The translations under genes were made by a program, and so were the position numbers. From contig NZ_JAKNQY010000020.1 in the NCBI RefSeq assembly GCF_024494355.1, forward strand, positions 1 through 64,000: a stretch of DNA of 64,000 nt, in the 5' to 3' direction. The notes beneath the pieces were generated by a model. The model saw only the letters and a program-made list of their open reading frames with translations, ran no database searches and was not told where the DNA came from. The stretch comes from Pseudomonas sp. Q11. GTDB lineage: Bacteria; Pseudomonadota; Gammaproteobacteria; Pseudomonadales; Pseudomonadaceae. How positions within the stretch are numbered: position 1 is the stretch's first letter; every line of letters starts with the position of its first letter. Positions 50,241-58,405 of this stretch are shown here, one piece after another.

Positions 50241-51401
50241 ATGGCAACGCTCGAACTTCGCAACGTAAACAAGACCTATGGTGCCGGCCTGCCGGACACC
50301 CTGAAGAACATCGAGTTGTCGATCAAGGACGGTGAGTTCCTGATCCTTGTCGGTCCTTCGGGCTGCGGAAAATCGACGCTGATGAACTGCATCGCCGGCC
50401 TTGAAACCATTACCGGCGGCGCGATCATGATCGGTGACCAGGACGTCAGCGGCATGAGCCCGAAGGATCGCGACATCGCCATGGTGTTCCAGTCCTACGC
50501 GCTGTACCCCACCATGAGCGTGCGCGAGAACATCGAGTTCGGCCTGAAGATTCGCAAGATGGGCCAGTCGGCCATCGACGAAGAAGTCACCCGCGTGGCC
50601 AAGCTGTTGCAGATCGAACATTTGCTCAACCGCAAGCCCGGCCAGCTTTCCGGTGGTCAGCAACAGCGCGTGGCCATGGGCCGGGCGCTGGCGCGGCGGC
50701 CGAAGATCTACCTGTTCGACGAACCGCTGTCCAACCTCGACGCCAAGCTGCGGGTCGAGATGCGCACCGAAATGAAACTGATGCACCAGCGTCTGAAGAC
50801 CACCACGGTGTACGTCACCCACGACCAGATCGAAGCCATGACCCTGGGCGACAAAGTGGCAGTGATGAAGGACGGCATCATCCAGCAGTTCGGCACGCCG
50901 AAAGACATCTACACCAACCCGGCCAACCTGTTCGTGGCGAGTTTCATCGGTTCGCCACCGATGAACTTCATCCCTTTGCGCCTGCAACGCAAGGACGGCC
51001 GCCTGCTGGCACTGCTCGACAGTGGCCAGGCCCGTTGCGAGCTGCCGATGGGCATGCAGGACGCAGGCCTGGAAGACCGCGAAGTGATCCTCGGCCTGCG
51101 CCCGGAACAGATCATGCTGGCGGGCAACGAGCCCAATGGTTTGCCAACCATTCGCGCCGAAGTCCAGGTCACCGAACCTACCGGGCCGGACACCCTGGTG
51201 TTCGTCAACCTTAACGAGACCAAGGTTTGCTGCCGCCTGGCACCGGACATGGCGCCGCAGGTAGGGGAGACCCTCACGCTGCAATTCGATCCATCAAAAG
51301 TTCTGCTGTTCGACGCCAAGTCCGGCGAACGCCTGGGCGTTGCCGGCCAGCCGCAAGCCGACGCCCGGAGCGCCAACGTGGCGCAGTTCAAAGGCCGATG
51401 A
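50241..51401 (+). CDS. gtsD: Glucose ABC transporter ATPase GtsD
   Basis: 386-residue ATPase of the MalK/UgpC type. Walker A GPSGCGKST, signature LSGGQQQRVAMGRAL, Walker B IYLFDEPLSNLDAKLR and switch H in YVTHDQIEAMTL are all present. The C-terminal regulatory (TOBE-like) domain of about 120 residues (from FIGSPPMNFIPL) suggests regulation of transport. It ends the gts operon and a REP pair follows. Confidence 0.95.
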   Translation: MATLELRNVNKTYGAGLPDTLKNIELSIKDGEFLILVGPSGCGKSTLMNCIAGLETITGGAIMIGDQDVSGMSPKDRDIAMVFQSYALYPTMSVRENIEFGLKIRKMGQSAIDEEVTRVAKLLQIEHLLNRKPGQLSGGQQQRVAMGRALARRPKIYLFDEPLSNLDAKLRVEMRTEMKLMHQRLKTTTVYVTHDQIEAMTLGDKVAVMKDGIIQQFGTPKDIYTNPANLFVASFIGSPPMNFIPLRLQRKDGRLLALLDSGQARCELPMGMQDAGLEDREVILGLRPEQIMLAGNEPNGLPTIRAEVQVTEPTGPDTLVFVNLNETKVCCRLAPDMAPQVGETLTLQFDPSKVLLFDAKSGERLGVAGQPQADARSANVAQFKGR

Positions 51402-51422
51402 AGAACAAATGGGGGAGGGGGC

Positions 51423-51513
51423 TTGTGGGAGCAAAGCTTGCTCGCGATGAACGATAGCGCGGTCATTCGAAAGACCGAGGCGCTTTCATCGCGAGCAAGC
51501 TCAGCTCCCACAC
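51423..51513. repeat. REP pair between gtsD and oprB
   Basis: TTGTGGGAGCAAAGCTTGCT from 51423 and its complement ending CAGCTCCCACAC near 51513, with a central GGTCATTCGAAAGACC hairpin. Confidence 0.85.
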
Positions 51514-51601
51514 AAGCTCTTTCCCGCCGGAAGGAGTATGCGGCGAGTGGGGGACCATCCGGCGCAATCGTTGTAAACCGCGTTAGATAAAAACAGTTAA
51601 T

Positions 51602-51609
51602 AACAATAA
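51602..51609 (+). promoter_or_regulatory. Candidate Hfq/Crc target before oprB
   Basis: AACAATAA lies just before the ACGAGGAAG ribosome-binding site of oprB, matching AANAANAA. Confidence 0.5.
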
Positions 51610-51625
51610 AGACGAGGAAGTAGGG

Positions 51626-52978
51626 ATGAAGAAGAACAACACCAACGCCCGGCGCATCTGCCAACTTTCGGCGCTTGCGGCGGCGATGACTTTGGCTGGC
51701 GGCGTGCACGCGGCTGACGCTTTCAGCGCCGACTCGCAGTGGATGACGGGCGACTGGGGTGGCGAGCGGACCAGGCTGATCGAGCAAGGTATCGACATCA
51801 AGGCTGACTTCGTCGGTGAGATGGGGGCCAACCTCGACGGCGGTTACAACGATGACAAGACTGCGCGTTGGTCCCAGCAGTTTGGCTTGGGCGTAGCCCT
51901 CGACCTGGAAAAACTGGCAGGTTGGGGTGACACCACGGCCAAGATTCAATTCACTCGCCGTGACGGTCGCAACATCTCCAACGACCGTATCGGTGATCCA
52001 CGTGCCGGCACCCTCAGCTCTTCCCAGGAAGTCTGGGGCCGTGGGCAAACCACCCGTCTGACGCAGTTGTGGATCAAACAGCAGTATTTCGACAACAAGC
52101 TGGATGTCAAAGCCGGTTATTACGGGGTCGGCGAAGACTTCAACACGTTCCCGTGCGAGTTCCAGAACCTGGCGTTCTGCGGTTCGCAAGCGGGTAACTG
52201 GGCAACCGGCATCTGGTACAACTGGCCGATCATGCAGGCGGCGATTCGCGTCAAGTACAACCTCACGCCCGAGCTCTATGCGCAGATTGGTGCCTACAAC
52301 CAGAACCCTTCGCAGCTGGAAAACGGAAACCGCTACAAGCTCAGCGGCAGTGGCACCAAGGGCACGCTCATTCCGATCGAGTTGGTCTGGTCGCCCAAGC
52401 TCAATAGCCTGCCAGGCGAATACCGTATCGGTTACTACAAAAGTACGGCCAAGGCTGATGACGTCCGCGAAGATGACAATGGCCAGGATGCCGCGACAAC
52501 CGGTAACGCCTACCGTAGTCACAGCAGCAAGGATGGCTACTGGTTCGTGGCGCAGCAACAGCTCACCACCCACAACGGTGACGCCTCGCGCGGTCTGAAC
52601 ATTGCGGCCAACGCCACCTTCCATGACAAGGAAACCAACGTCGTCGACAACTACCAGTCGCTGATGTTCGTGTACAAGGGACCGTTCAATGCGCGTCCTA
52701 AGGATGACGTCGGGATCGGTTTCTCCCGTATCCATGTCAACGAAGATGTGAAGAAAAACGCCGAGCTGGTCAACGCAGCCAATGGTGTCAGCGACTACGA
52801 CGATCCGTTGTTCTCGCCGTTGCGTGGCACCGAATACAACTACGAGATCAACTATGGTTTCCACGTGACCAACTGGCTGACCGTACGCCCTAACCTGCAA
52901 TACATCACTCATCCGGGTGGTGTGAATGAAGTCGACGATGCGCTGGTCGCCGGTCTGAAAATTCAGTCGGTGTTCTAA
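51626..52978 (+). CDS. oprB: Carbohydrate-selective porin OprB
   Basis: Outer-membrane sugar porin of 450 residues through which glucose enters the periplasm. A signal peptide ends near GGVHA/ADAF (about residue 29). The mature start DSQWMTGDWGGERTRLIEQGIDIK is the OprB signature, and the beta-strand pattern ends with a C-terminal phenylalanine (IQSVF) as in outer-membrane proteins. GAGGAAG precedes the ATG at 51626. It stands after gtsABCD, separated by a REP pair, and has its own A-rich leader. Confidence 0.95.
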   Translation: MKKNNTNARRICQLSALAAAMTLAGGVHAADAFSADSQWMTGDWGGERTRLIEQGIDIKADFVGEMGANLDGGYNDDKTARWSQQFGLGVALDLEKLAGWGDTTAKIQFTRRDGRNISNDRIGDPRAGTLSSSQEVWGRGQTTRLTQLWIKQQYFDNKLDVKAGYYGVGEDFNTFPCEFQNLAFCGSQAGNWATGIWYNWPIMQAAIRVKYNLTPELYAQIGAYNQNPSQLENGNRYKLSGSGTKGTLIPIELVWSPKLNSLPGEYRIGYYKSTAKADDVREDDNGQDAATTGNAYRSHSSKDGYWFVAQQQLTTHNGDASRGLNIAANATFHDKETNVVDNYQSLMFVYKGPFNARPKDDVGIGFSRIHVNEDVKKNAELVNAANGVSDYDDPLFSPLRGTEYNYEINYGFHVTNWLTVRPNLQYITHPGGVNEVDDALVAGLKIQSVF

Positions 52979-53015
52979 CGCTGTTGCGATAAGCTTCTCT
53001 CAATGTGCGCATATT

Positions 53016-53045
53016 GCGGATGGCCAAGGCTGTCCGCTTTTTTTT
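53016..53045 (+). terminator. Intrinsic terminator after oprB
   Basis: GCGGATGGCC and GGCTGTCCGC form an imperfect stem directly followed by TTTTTTTT. Confidence 0.8.
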
Positions 53046-53074
53046 GCGGAGTGTGTTTGGTTGGACGCTGGACT

Positions 53075-53208
53075 TGTGGCGAGGGAGCTTGCTCCCGCTG
53101 GGTTGCGAAGCGACCCCAAAGCCATTCACTGCGGTGCCTCAGCTAGACCGCATTTGCCTTGTTTACGACTGCTTCGCAGCCGAGCGGGAGCAAGCTCCCT
53201 CGCCACAA
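53075..53208. repeat. REP pair (GTGGCGAGGGAGC family)
   Basis: TTGTGGCGAGGGAGCTTGCT from 53075 and GGAGCAAGCTCCCTCGCCAC to about 53206 enclose a long centre with TGCGAAGCGA and GCTTCGCA. Confidence 0.85.
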
Positions 53209-53260
53209 AAAATGCGTTGCAAACAGATGAGCAACTCAATGATTTCCAGGACCGCAGCTC

Positions 53261-54115
53261 ATGCATGAGCATCCGCTACAACGCTTTTTCAGATCTTTGC
53301 GCGAGCGCCCGGTGTTTGCGTGGGAGCGCTATCAGCAACGCGATGTGCTGGTGATCGATCATCCGCTGTGTCAGGCGGTGTTCAGTCGCCAGGGCGCGCA
53401 GCTATTGCACTTCCAGCCGCGGGGTCAGAAGCCCTGGTTGTGGTGTGCGGCCAAGTGGCCACAGGTCGGGGCGATACGCGGTGGGGTGCCGGTGTGCTGG
53501 CCGTGGTATGGCCGTCATCCGAGTGAAAACGCCTGGCCGTCCCATGGCTGGGCACGGTTGATCGACTGGAAACTGCTCGACAGCCGCAGCGATGCAGACG
53601 GTGTGCACCTGCACTGGCAGCTCCAGTTGTGCGACTGGCAGGTCGATCTGTACGCCGATCTGGGCGAGCGCATGGAATTACGCTTGAGCACCGAGCATCA
53701 AGACAGTCTGCCGTGCCAATTGAGCCAGGCTCTGCACGCCTATTGGCGTATTGGTGACGTCGGAGAGATAGCGCTGTCTGGGCTCGAGGGCGCGCAGGGT
53801 TACGATCAACTGAACCGTGCGGTTTGCCAGCAGGAAGGTGATTTGCGGGTTGAGGGCGGTTGTCAGCGGGTCTTTCAGCATGAAGGTGAATTGCAGCTCA
53901 AGGACCACGCCTGGCAGCGTGAGCTGTGCATCGACACCGGTGCCAGCGCCGATACCGTGGTATGGCATCCCGGGGCCCGGCCTTTGTTGGGGGTGAGCTG
54001 GGATGAAGTCAGCGAATTCGTCTGCGTCGAAGCGGCCAGCGGCGGCACCGACAGCTTGTGCCTGGCCCCGGGGGAGCGGGCGCATTTGAGTTTGCAGGCG
54101 CGGGTGGGGGCATAA
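53261..54115 (+). CDS. D-hexose-6-phosphate mutarotase
   Basis: 284-residue aldose 1-epimerase-like protein (YeaD family) that interconverts the alpha and beta anomers of hexose 6-phosphates. Motifs are GAQLLHFQPRGQKPW, IRGGVPVCWPWYG, the catalytic histidine in PSHGWARL and a conserved glutamate in the C-terminal CVEAASGG region. It would speed supply of the beta-anomer of glucose-6-phosphate to Zwf. ATG at 53261 (MHEHPLQRF) is used; other starts are possible. It follows oprB and lies before hexR (convergent). Confidence 0.9.
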   Translation: MHEHPLQRFFRSLRERPVFAWERYQQRDVLVIDHPLCQAVFSRQGAQLLHFQPRGQKPWLWCAAKWPQVGAIRGGVPVCWPWYGRHPSENAWPSHGWARLIDWKLLDSRSDADGVHLHWQLQLCDWQVDLYADLGERMELRLSTEHQDSLPCQLSQALHAYWRIGDVGEIALSGLEGAQGYDQLNRAVCQQEGDLRVEGGCQRVFQHEGELQLKDHAWQRELCIDTGASADTVVWHPGARPLLGVSWDEVSEFVCVEAASGGTDSLCLAPGERAHLSLQARVGA

Positions 54116-54144
54116 TCAAGGGTTGGGGTGTAGCAGTTGGCCCC

Positions 54145-54222
54145 ATCGCGAGCAGGCTCGCTCCCACAGTAGATCTTCATTGGGCGCAGATCCATTGTGG
54201 GAGCGAGCCTGCTCGCGATGAC
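54145..54222. repeat. REP pair between mutarotase and hexR
   Basis: ATCGCGAGCAGGCTCGCTCC from 54145 and its complement GGGAGCGAGCCTGCTCGCGA ending 54219 form a clean inverted pair, likely a terminator for the convergent genes. Confidence 0.85.
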
Positions 54223-54254
54223 GGCCTGTCAGGCGATCAAACACCCAAGTCAGG

Positions 54255-55124
54255 TCAGTTGAACTCATCCCCCACCGGATACCGGCTGGCATTGAGGCTT
54301 TCCTTGATCTTGCGCAAATGCGGCTGGAAGTCCACGCCGCGGCGCAAGGTCATGCCGGTGGCGAGCACGTCCAGCACGGTGAGCTGGATGATCCGCGAGG
54401 TCATCGGCATATAGATGTCGGTGTCTTCGGGCAGCGGGATGTTCAGACTCAGGGTGCTGGCCTTGGCCAGGGGCGAACCTTCAGCAGTCAGCCCCAGTAC
54501 CGACGCGCCGTTCTCCCGGGCGATACGCGCCACTTCCACCAGCTCGCGGGTGCGTCCGGTGTAGGAAATGATCACGAACAGCTCCCCTGTATGGGCCACT
54601 GACGCGATCATGCGCTGCATCAGCACATCAGCGTGGGCGGTCACCGCCAGGTTGAAGCGGAAAAACTTGTGCTGCGCATCCAGTGCCACCGGTGCCGAAG
54701 CACCGAGGCCGAAGAAGTGGATCTGCCTGGCCTGGATCAGAAGATCCACGGCGCGACTGATCAAATTGGGATCAAGGGCCTGGCAGGCGCTGTCCAATGA
54801 GGCAATGGCACTGCCAAAGATTTTCCGGGTGTAGGCTTCCGGGTTGTCGTCGGCCTCCACCGCCCGACTGACATAAGCGGCGCCGCTGGCCAGGCTTTGG
54901 GCCAGTTGCAGCTTGAGTTCCGGGTAGCCGCTGACGCCGAATGAGCGGCAGAAGCGGTTGACGGTGGGTTCGCTGACCGAAGCGGCCTGGGCGAGGGCAG
55001 CAATGCTGAAGCGGGTGGCCTGCTGTGGGTTGAGCAGGATCACTTCGGCCACTTTGCGTTCTGCCTTGTTCAGGTCTTCAAGGCGACTCTGGATCTGTTC
55101 CAGTAAATTTCGCACGCGGTCCAT
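54255..55124 (-). CDS. hexR: RpiR-family repressor HexR
   Basis: 289-residue regulator of glucose metabolism. The N-terminal helix-turn-helix (RFSIAALAQAASVSEPTVNRFCRSFG, residues about 36-61) precedes an SIS sugar-phosphate isomerase domain (IHFFGLGASAPVALDAQHKFFR and FVIISYTGRTRELVE). HexR represses zwf, gap and edd in pseudomonads; the Entner-Doudoroff intermediate KDPG releases it from DNA. It is divergent from zwf, with a HexR-like dyad in the shared region. Confidence 0.95.
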   Translation of the reverse strand: MDRVRNLLEQIQSRLEDLNKAERKVAEVILLNPQQATRFSIAALAQAASVSEPTVNRFCRSFGVSGYPELKLQLAQSLASGAAYVSRAVEADDNPEAYTRKIFGSAIASLDSACQALDPNLISRAVDLLIQARQIHFFGLGASAPVALDAQHKFFRFNLAVTAHADVLMQRMIASVAHTGELFVIISYTGRTRELVEVARIARENGASVLGLTAEGSPLAKASTLSLNIPLPEDTDIYMPMTSRIIQLTVLDVLATGMTLRRGVDFQPHLRKIKESLNASRYPVGDEFN

Positions 55125-55229
55125 ACAAGATTCCTAGAAAGACGGGTCTTTGATACGACCCTTTGCGGTGGCCTATCCTACTGATGGCTCCGGTGTACCA
55201 CCACTCGGAATCGGTATTTTCGGAAAATG

Positions 55230-55244
55230 TTGTGGTTATTACTA
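55230..55244. promoter_or_regulatory. HexR-like operator in hexR/zwf region
   Basis: TTGT-GGTTATT-ACTA differs from TTGT-N7-ACAA at one position and is extended by TGTTGT ... ACTACA symmetry. It lies between hexR and zwf, so HexR may regulate itself and zwf. Confidence 0.6.
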
Positions 55245-55298
55245 CATTTTTCCTTGAGTGATGCCTTGAAAAAAGGTATTTGTAGCTTAACTTGATAA

Positions 55299-55306
55299 AA
55301 GAACAA
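55299..55306 (+). promoter_or_regulatory. A-rich leader motif before zwf
   Basis: AAGAACAA matches AANAANAA and lies five bases from the zwf ATG, so it could be an Hfq/Crc target; weaker than the AACAACAA sites. Confidence 0.4.
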
Positions 55307-55311
55307 ACATC

Positions 55312-56781
55312 ATGCATTCGATTACGGTTGAACCGTGCACCTTCGCCTTGTTCGGCGCGTTGGGCGACCTGGCCTTGCGCAAGCTGTTTCCTGCCCTTTA
55401 CCAGCTTGATGGCGCGGACCTGCTGCACGAGGACACGCGGATCATTGCTCTGGCCCGGGAACCCGGTAGCGAGCAGCAGCACCTGGCGTTCATCGCCGCT
55501 GAGTTGCGCCGCTATGTGGGCGACAAGGACCTGAACGAAACCGTGGTCGAACGCTTCCTGGGGCGACTGACTTATCTGCACGTGGATTTCCTCAAGGCCG
55601 AGGACTATGTCGCCCTGGCCGAACAGGCAGGTTCGGCCCAGCAAGTCATTGCCTATTTTGCCACCCCTGCGGCGGTGTACGGAGCAATCTGCGAGAACCT
55701 GGCCAAGGTCGGCTTGTGTGAAAACACCCGTGTCGTGCTGGAGAAACCCATCGGCTCGGACCTGGAATCGTCGCGCAAGGTCAATGACGCGGTGGCGCAG
55801 TTTTTCCCGGAAAACCGCACCTATCGCATCGACCACTACCTGGGCAAAGAGACGGTACAGAACCTGATCGCGCTGCGGTTCGCCAACAGCCTGTTCGAAA
55901 CCCAGTGGAACCAGAATTACATTTCCCATGTGGAAATCACCGTCGCCGAGAAGGTCGGCATCGAAGGCCGCTGGGGCTATTTCGACAAGGCCGGCCAACT
56001 GCGCGACATGATCCAGAACCACCTGTTGCAGTTGCTCTGCCTGATTGCCATGGACCCGCCGGCCGACCTGTCCGCCGACAGCATTCGCGACGAGAAAGTC
56101 AAAGTGCTCAAGGCCCTGGCGCCCATCAGCCCGGAAGGCCTGACCACCCAGGTGGTGCGCGGCCAGTACATCGCCGGCCACAGCGAAGGCAAGTCGGTGC
56201 CGGGTTATCTGGAAGAGCCCAACTCCAACACCCAGAGCGATACCGAAACCTTCGTGGCCCTGCGCGCCGACATTCGCAACTGGCGCTGGGCCGGGGTTCC
56301 GTTTTACCTGCGCACCGGCAAGCGGATGCCGCAGAAACTGTCGCAGATCGTTATTCACTTCAAGGAACCGTCCCACTACATCTTCGCCCCCGAGCAGCGC
56401 TTGCAGATCAGCAACAAACTGATCATCCGCCTGCAACCGGACGAAGGCATTTCCTTGCGGGTGATGACCAAGGAGCAAGGCCTGGACAAGGGCATGCAAT
56501 TGCGCAGCGGTCCGTTGCAACTCAACTTTTCCGACACCTACCGTAGCGCGCGGATTCCCGATGCCTACGAGCGGTTGTTGCTGGAAGTCATGAACGGCAA
56601 TCAGAACCTGTTTGTCCGTAAAGATGAAATTGAAGCCGCGTGGACGTGGTGTGACCAGTTGATTGCCGGGTGGAAGAAATCCGGCGATGCGCCCAAGCCG
56701 TATGCGGCCGGGTCCTGGGGGCCGATGAGCTCCATTGCACTGATCACGCGGGATGGGAGGTCATGGTATGGCGATATCTGA
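55312..56781 (+). CDS. zwf: Glucose-6-phosphate 1-dehydrogenase Zwf
   Basis: Oxidises glucose-6-phosphate to 6-phosphogluconolactone with NADP+/NAD+. The 489-residue protein starts with FALFGALGDLALRKLFPALYQ (the GxxGDLA nucleotide motif) and has the active-site RIDHYLGKETVQN (residues about 179-191) with the catalytic histidine region. ATG at 55312 is the first methionine before this motif. The stop overlaps the pgl start by 14 bases. Regulated by HexR through the intergenic dyad. Confidence 0.97.
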   Translation: MHSITVEPCTFALFGALGDLALRKLFPALYQLDGADLLHEDTRIIALAREPGSEQQHLAFIAAELRRYVGDKDLNETVVERFLGRLTYLHVDFLKAEDYVALAEQAGSAQQVIAYFATPAAVYGAICENLAKVGLCENTRVVLEKPIGSDLESSRKVNDAVAQFFPENRTYRIDHYLGKETVQNLIALRFANSLFETQWNQNYISHVEITVAEKVGIEGRWGYFDKAGQLRDMIQNHLLQLLCLIAMDPPADLSADSIRDEKVKVLKALAPISPEGLTTQVVRGQYIAGHSEGKSVPGYLEEPNSNTQSDTETFVALRADIRNWRWAGVPFYLRTGKRMPQKLSQIVIHFKEPSHYIFAPEQRLQISNKLIIRLQPDEGISLRVMTKEQGLDKGMQLRSGPLQLNFSDTYRSARIPDAYERLLLEVMNGNQNLFVRKDEIEAAWTWCDQLIAGWKKSGDAPKPYAAGSWGPMSSIALITRDGRSWYGDI

Positions 56782-57481
56782 AGTGAAACTGCCGCAGGGC
56801 GTCACCGCCCACGCCTTCAAAACCCCGGTGCTGCTGGCCGAGGGCTTGGCGTTGAAAGTGGCCGAGCAATTACGCGCGGCAATCGAGGCGCGCGGCACGG
56901 CGACCCTGGTGGTCTCCGGCGGTCGCAGCCCGGTGGCGTTTTTCCAGAGCCTGGCCAAACAGGCGTTGGACTGGTCGAACGTGGTGGTGAGCCTGGCTGA
57001 CGAGCGCTGGGTGCCGGTTGAGCACGCTGACAGCAACGCCGGTCTGCTCAAGCGTTATCTGCTGCAAGGTGCGGCGGCCAAGGCCCAGTTCCTGAGCCTG
57101 TACAGCGCCAGCGCTGACCTGGAAGCCGCAGCCGAGCAGGCCGATCGTTTGCTGGCCGAGTTGCCGCCCATTGACGTACTGGTATTGGGCATGGGCGATG
57201 ACGGGCACACCGCCTCGCTGTTCCCCAACAGCCCGAACCTGGCCCAGGCCTTGGATGCCAATGGCGCTCGCCGCTGCTGGCCGATGCTGGCGCCCACCGT
57301 GCCGCACCAGCGCCTGACCATGAGTCGCGCCTTGCTGGCATCGGCGAAACACAAAGTGCTGTCGATTTCCGGTCAGTCGAAATTGACCACCCTGAACGCT
57401 GCGGTGGCCGGTGACAACGTCGCCGAAATGCCGGTTCGCGCGTTTTTGCAACCAACGTTAGAGATTTACTGGTGCCCATGA
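56768..57481 (+). CDS. pgl: 6-phosphogluconolactonase Pgl
   Basis: Hydrolyses 6-phosphogluconolactone to 6-phosphogluconate. The 237-residue protein has the family motifs TLVVSGGRSPVAFFQ, VVSLADERWVPV and VLVLGMGDDGHTASLFP. The start at 56768 (MAISEVK) overlaps the zwf stop, indicating coupling. The longer open frame from 56753 lacks a better RBS. It precedes eda by 17 bp. Confidence 0.94.
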   Translation: MAISEVKLPQGVTAHAFKTPVLLAEGLALKVAEQLRAAIEARGTATLVVSGGRSPVAFFQSLAKQALDWSNVVVSLADERWVPVEHADSNAGLLKRYLLQGAAAKAQFLSLYSASADLEAAAEQADRLLAELPPIDVLVLGMGDDGHTASLFPNSPNLAQALDANGARRCWPMLAPTVPHQRLTMSRALLASAKHKVLSISGQSKLTTLNAAVAGDNVAEMPVRAFLQPTLEIYWCP

Positions 57482-57498
57482 ACCAAGGATCAGCCGCT

Positions 57499-58164
57499 AT
57501 GACAAACCCATCCCCGACCGTTTCCATGGCGGACAAAATTACCCTGATCGACAGCCTCTGTGCCAAGGCGCGGATCCTGCCGGTGATCACCATTGCCCGT
57601 GAGCAGGACATCCTGCCGCTGGCCGATGCCCTGGCCGCCGGTGGCCTGACGGCGCTGGAAGTGACCTTGCGTTCCCAGTACGGCCTCAAGGCCATCCAGG
57701 TGCTGCGTGAGCAACGTCCGGAACTGGTGACCGGTGCCGGTACGGTGTTGGACCGCCATATGCTGGCCGCTGCCGAGGCTGCCGGTTCGCAGTTCATCGT
57801 CACCCCTGGCATCACCCGTGATCTGCTGGAAGCCAGCGTCGACAGCCCGATCCCGTTGCTGCCGGGCATCAGCAACGCTTCCGGCATCATGGAAGGCTAT
57901 GGCCTGGGCTATCGCCGCTTCAAACTGTTCCCGGCGGAAGTCAGCGGCGGTGTCGCGGCCATCAAGGCCCTGGGCGGCCCGTTCGGCGAAGTGAAGTTCT
58001 GCCCGACCGGCGGCGTAAGCCCGGCCAATATCAAGAGCTACATGGCGTTGAAAAACGTGATGTGCGTGGGCGGTAGCTGGATGCTTGATCCTGAGTGGAT
58101 CAAGAACGGCGACTGGGCCCGCATCCAGGAGTGCACCGCCGAGGCGCTGGCGCTGCTGGACTGA
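57499..58164 (+). CDS. eda: KDPG aldolase Eda
   Basis: Cleaves 2-keto-3-deoxy-6-phosphogluconate to pyruvate and glyceraldehyde-3-phosphate. The 221-residue aldolase has the catalytic lysine in RFKLFPAE and the active-site glutamate in LEVTLRS, with phosphate-binding ATGGVSP-like CPTGGVSPAN. The start at 57499 (MTNPSPT) follows AAGGATC and is preferred over MPMNQG at 57472. Third gene of zwf-pgl-eda, which an intrinsic terminator follows. Confidence 0.95.
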   Translation: MTNPSPTVSMADKITLIDSLCAKARILPVITIAREQDILPLADALAAGGLTALEVTLRSQYGLKAIQVLREQRPELVTGAGTVLDRHMLAAAEAAGSQFIVTPGITRDLLEASVDSPIPLLPGISNASGIMEGYGLGYRRFKLFPAEVSGGVAAIKALGGPFGEVKFCPTGGVSPANIKSYMALKNVMCVGGSWMLDPEWIKNGDWARIQECTAEALALLD

Positions 58165-58203
58165 TTGTCTTACCGAACCTTCGTTGGGTGTTCTACGGTT
58201 TTA

Positions 58204-58234
58204 CGGTGCGCTTGGTCGGCGCACCGTTTTTTTT
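58204..58234 (+). terminator. Intrinsic terminator after eda
   Basis: CGGTGCGC-TTGGTCG-GCGCACCG followed by TTTTTTTT, 40 bp after the eda stop. Confidence 0.92.
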
Positions 58235-58266
58235 GCCTGGGTTTTTATTGCACAGCAAAAATTTTC

Positions 58267-58400
58267 TGTGGCGAGGGAGCTTGCTCCCGCTGGGCTGCGA
58301 AGCAGTCCTGAAGTCTGTCACCGCGGTCCGCCAGGTCAGTCTCATTGTGCCTTTTTGGGGCTGCTGTGCAGCCCAGCGGGAGCAAGCTCCCTCGCCACAA
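58267..58400. repeat. REP pair (GTGGCGAGGGAGC family)
   Basis: TGTGGCGAGGGAGCTTGCTC from 58268 and its complement to 58399, with a long centre containing CAGCGGG/CCCGCTG. Confidence 0.85.
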
Positions 58401-58405
58401 GGGAT

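Noticed and set aside
50909..52912. 667-codon minus-strand frame opposite gtsD and oprB
   Set aside because: Antisense shadow running across a REP pair; the real genes have strong motifs and signal peptide.
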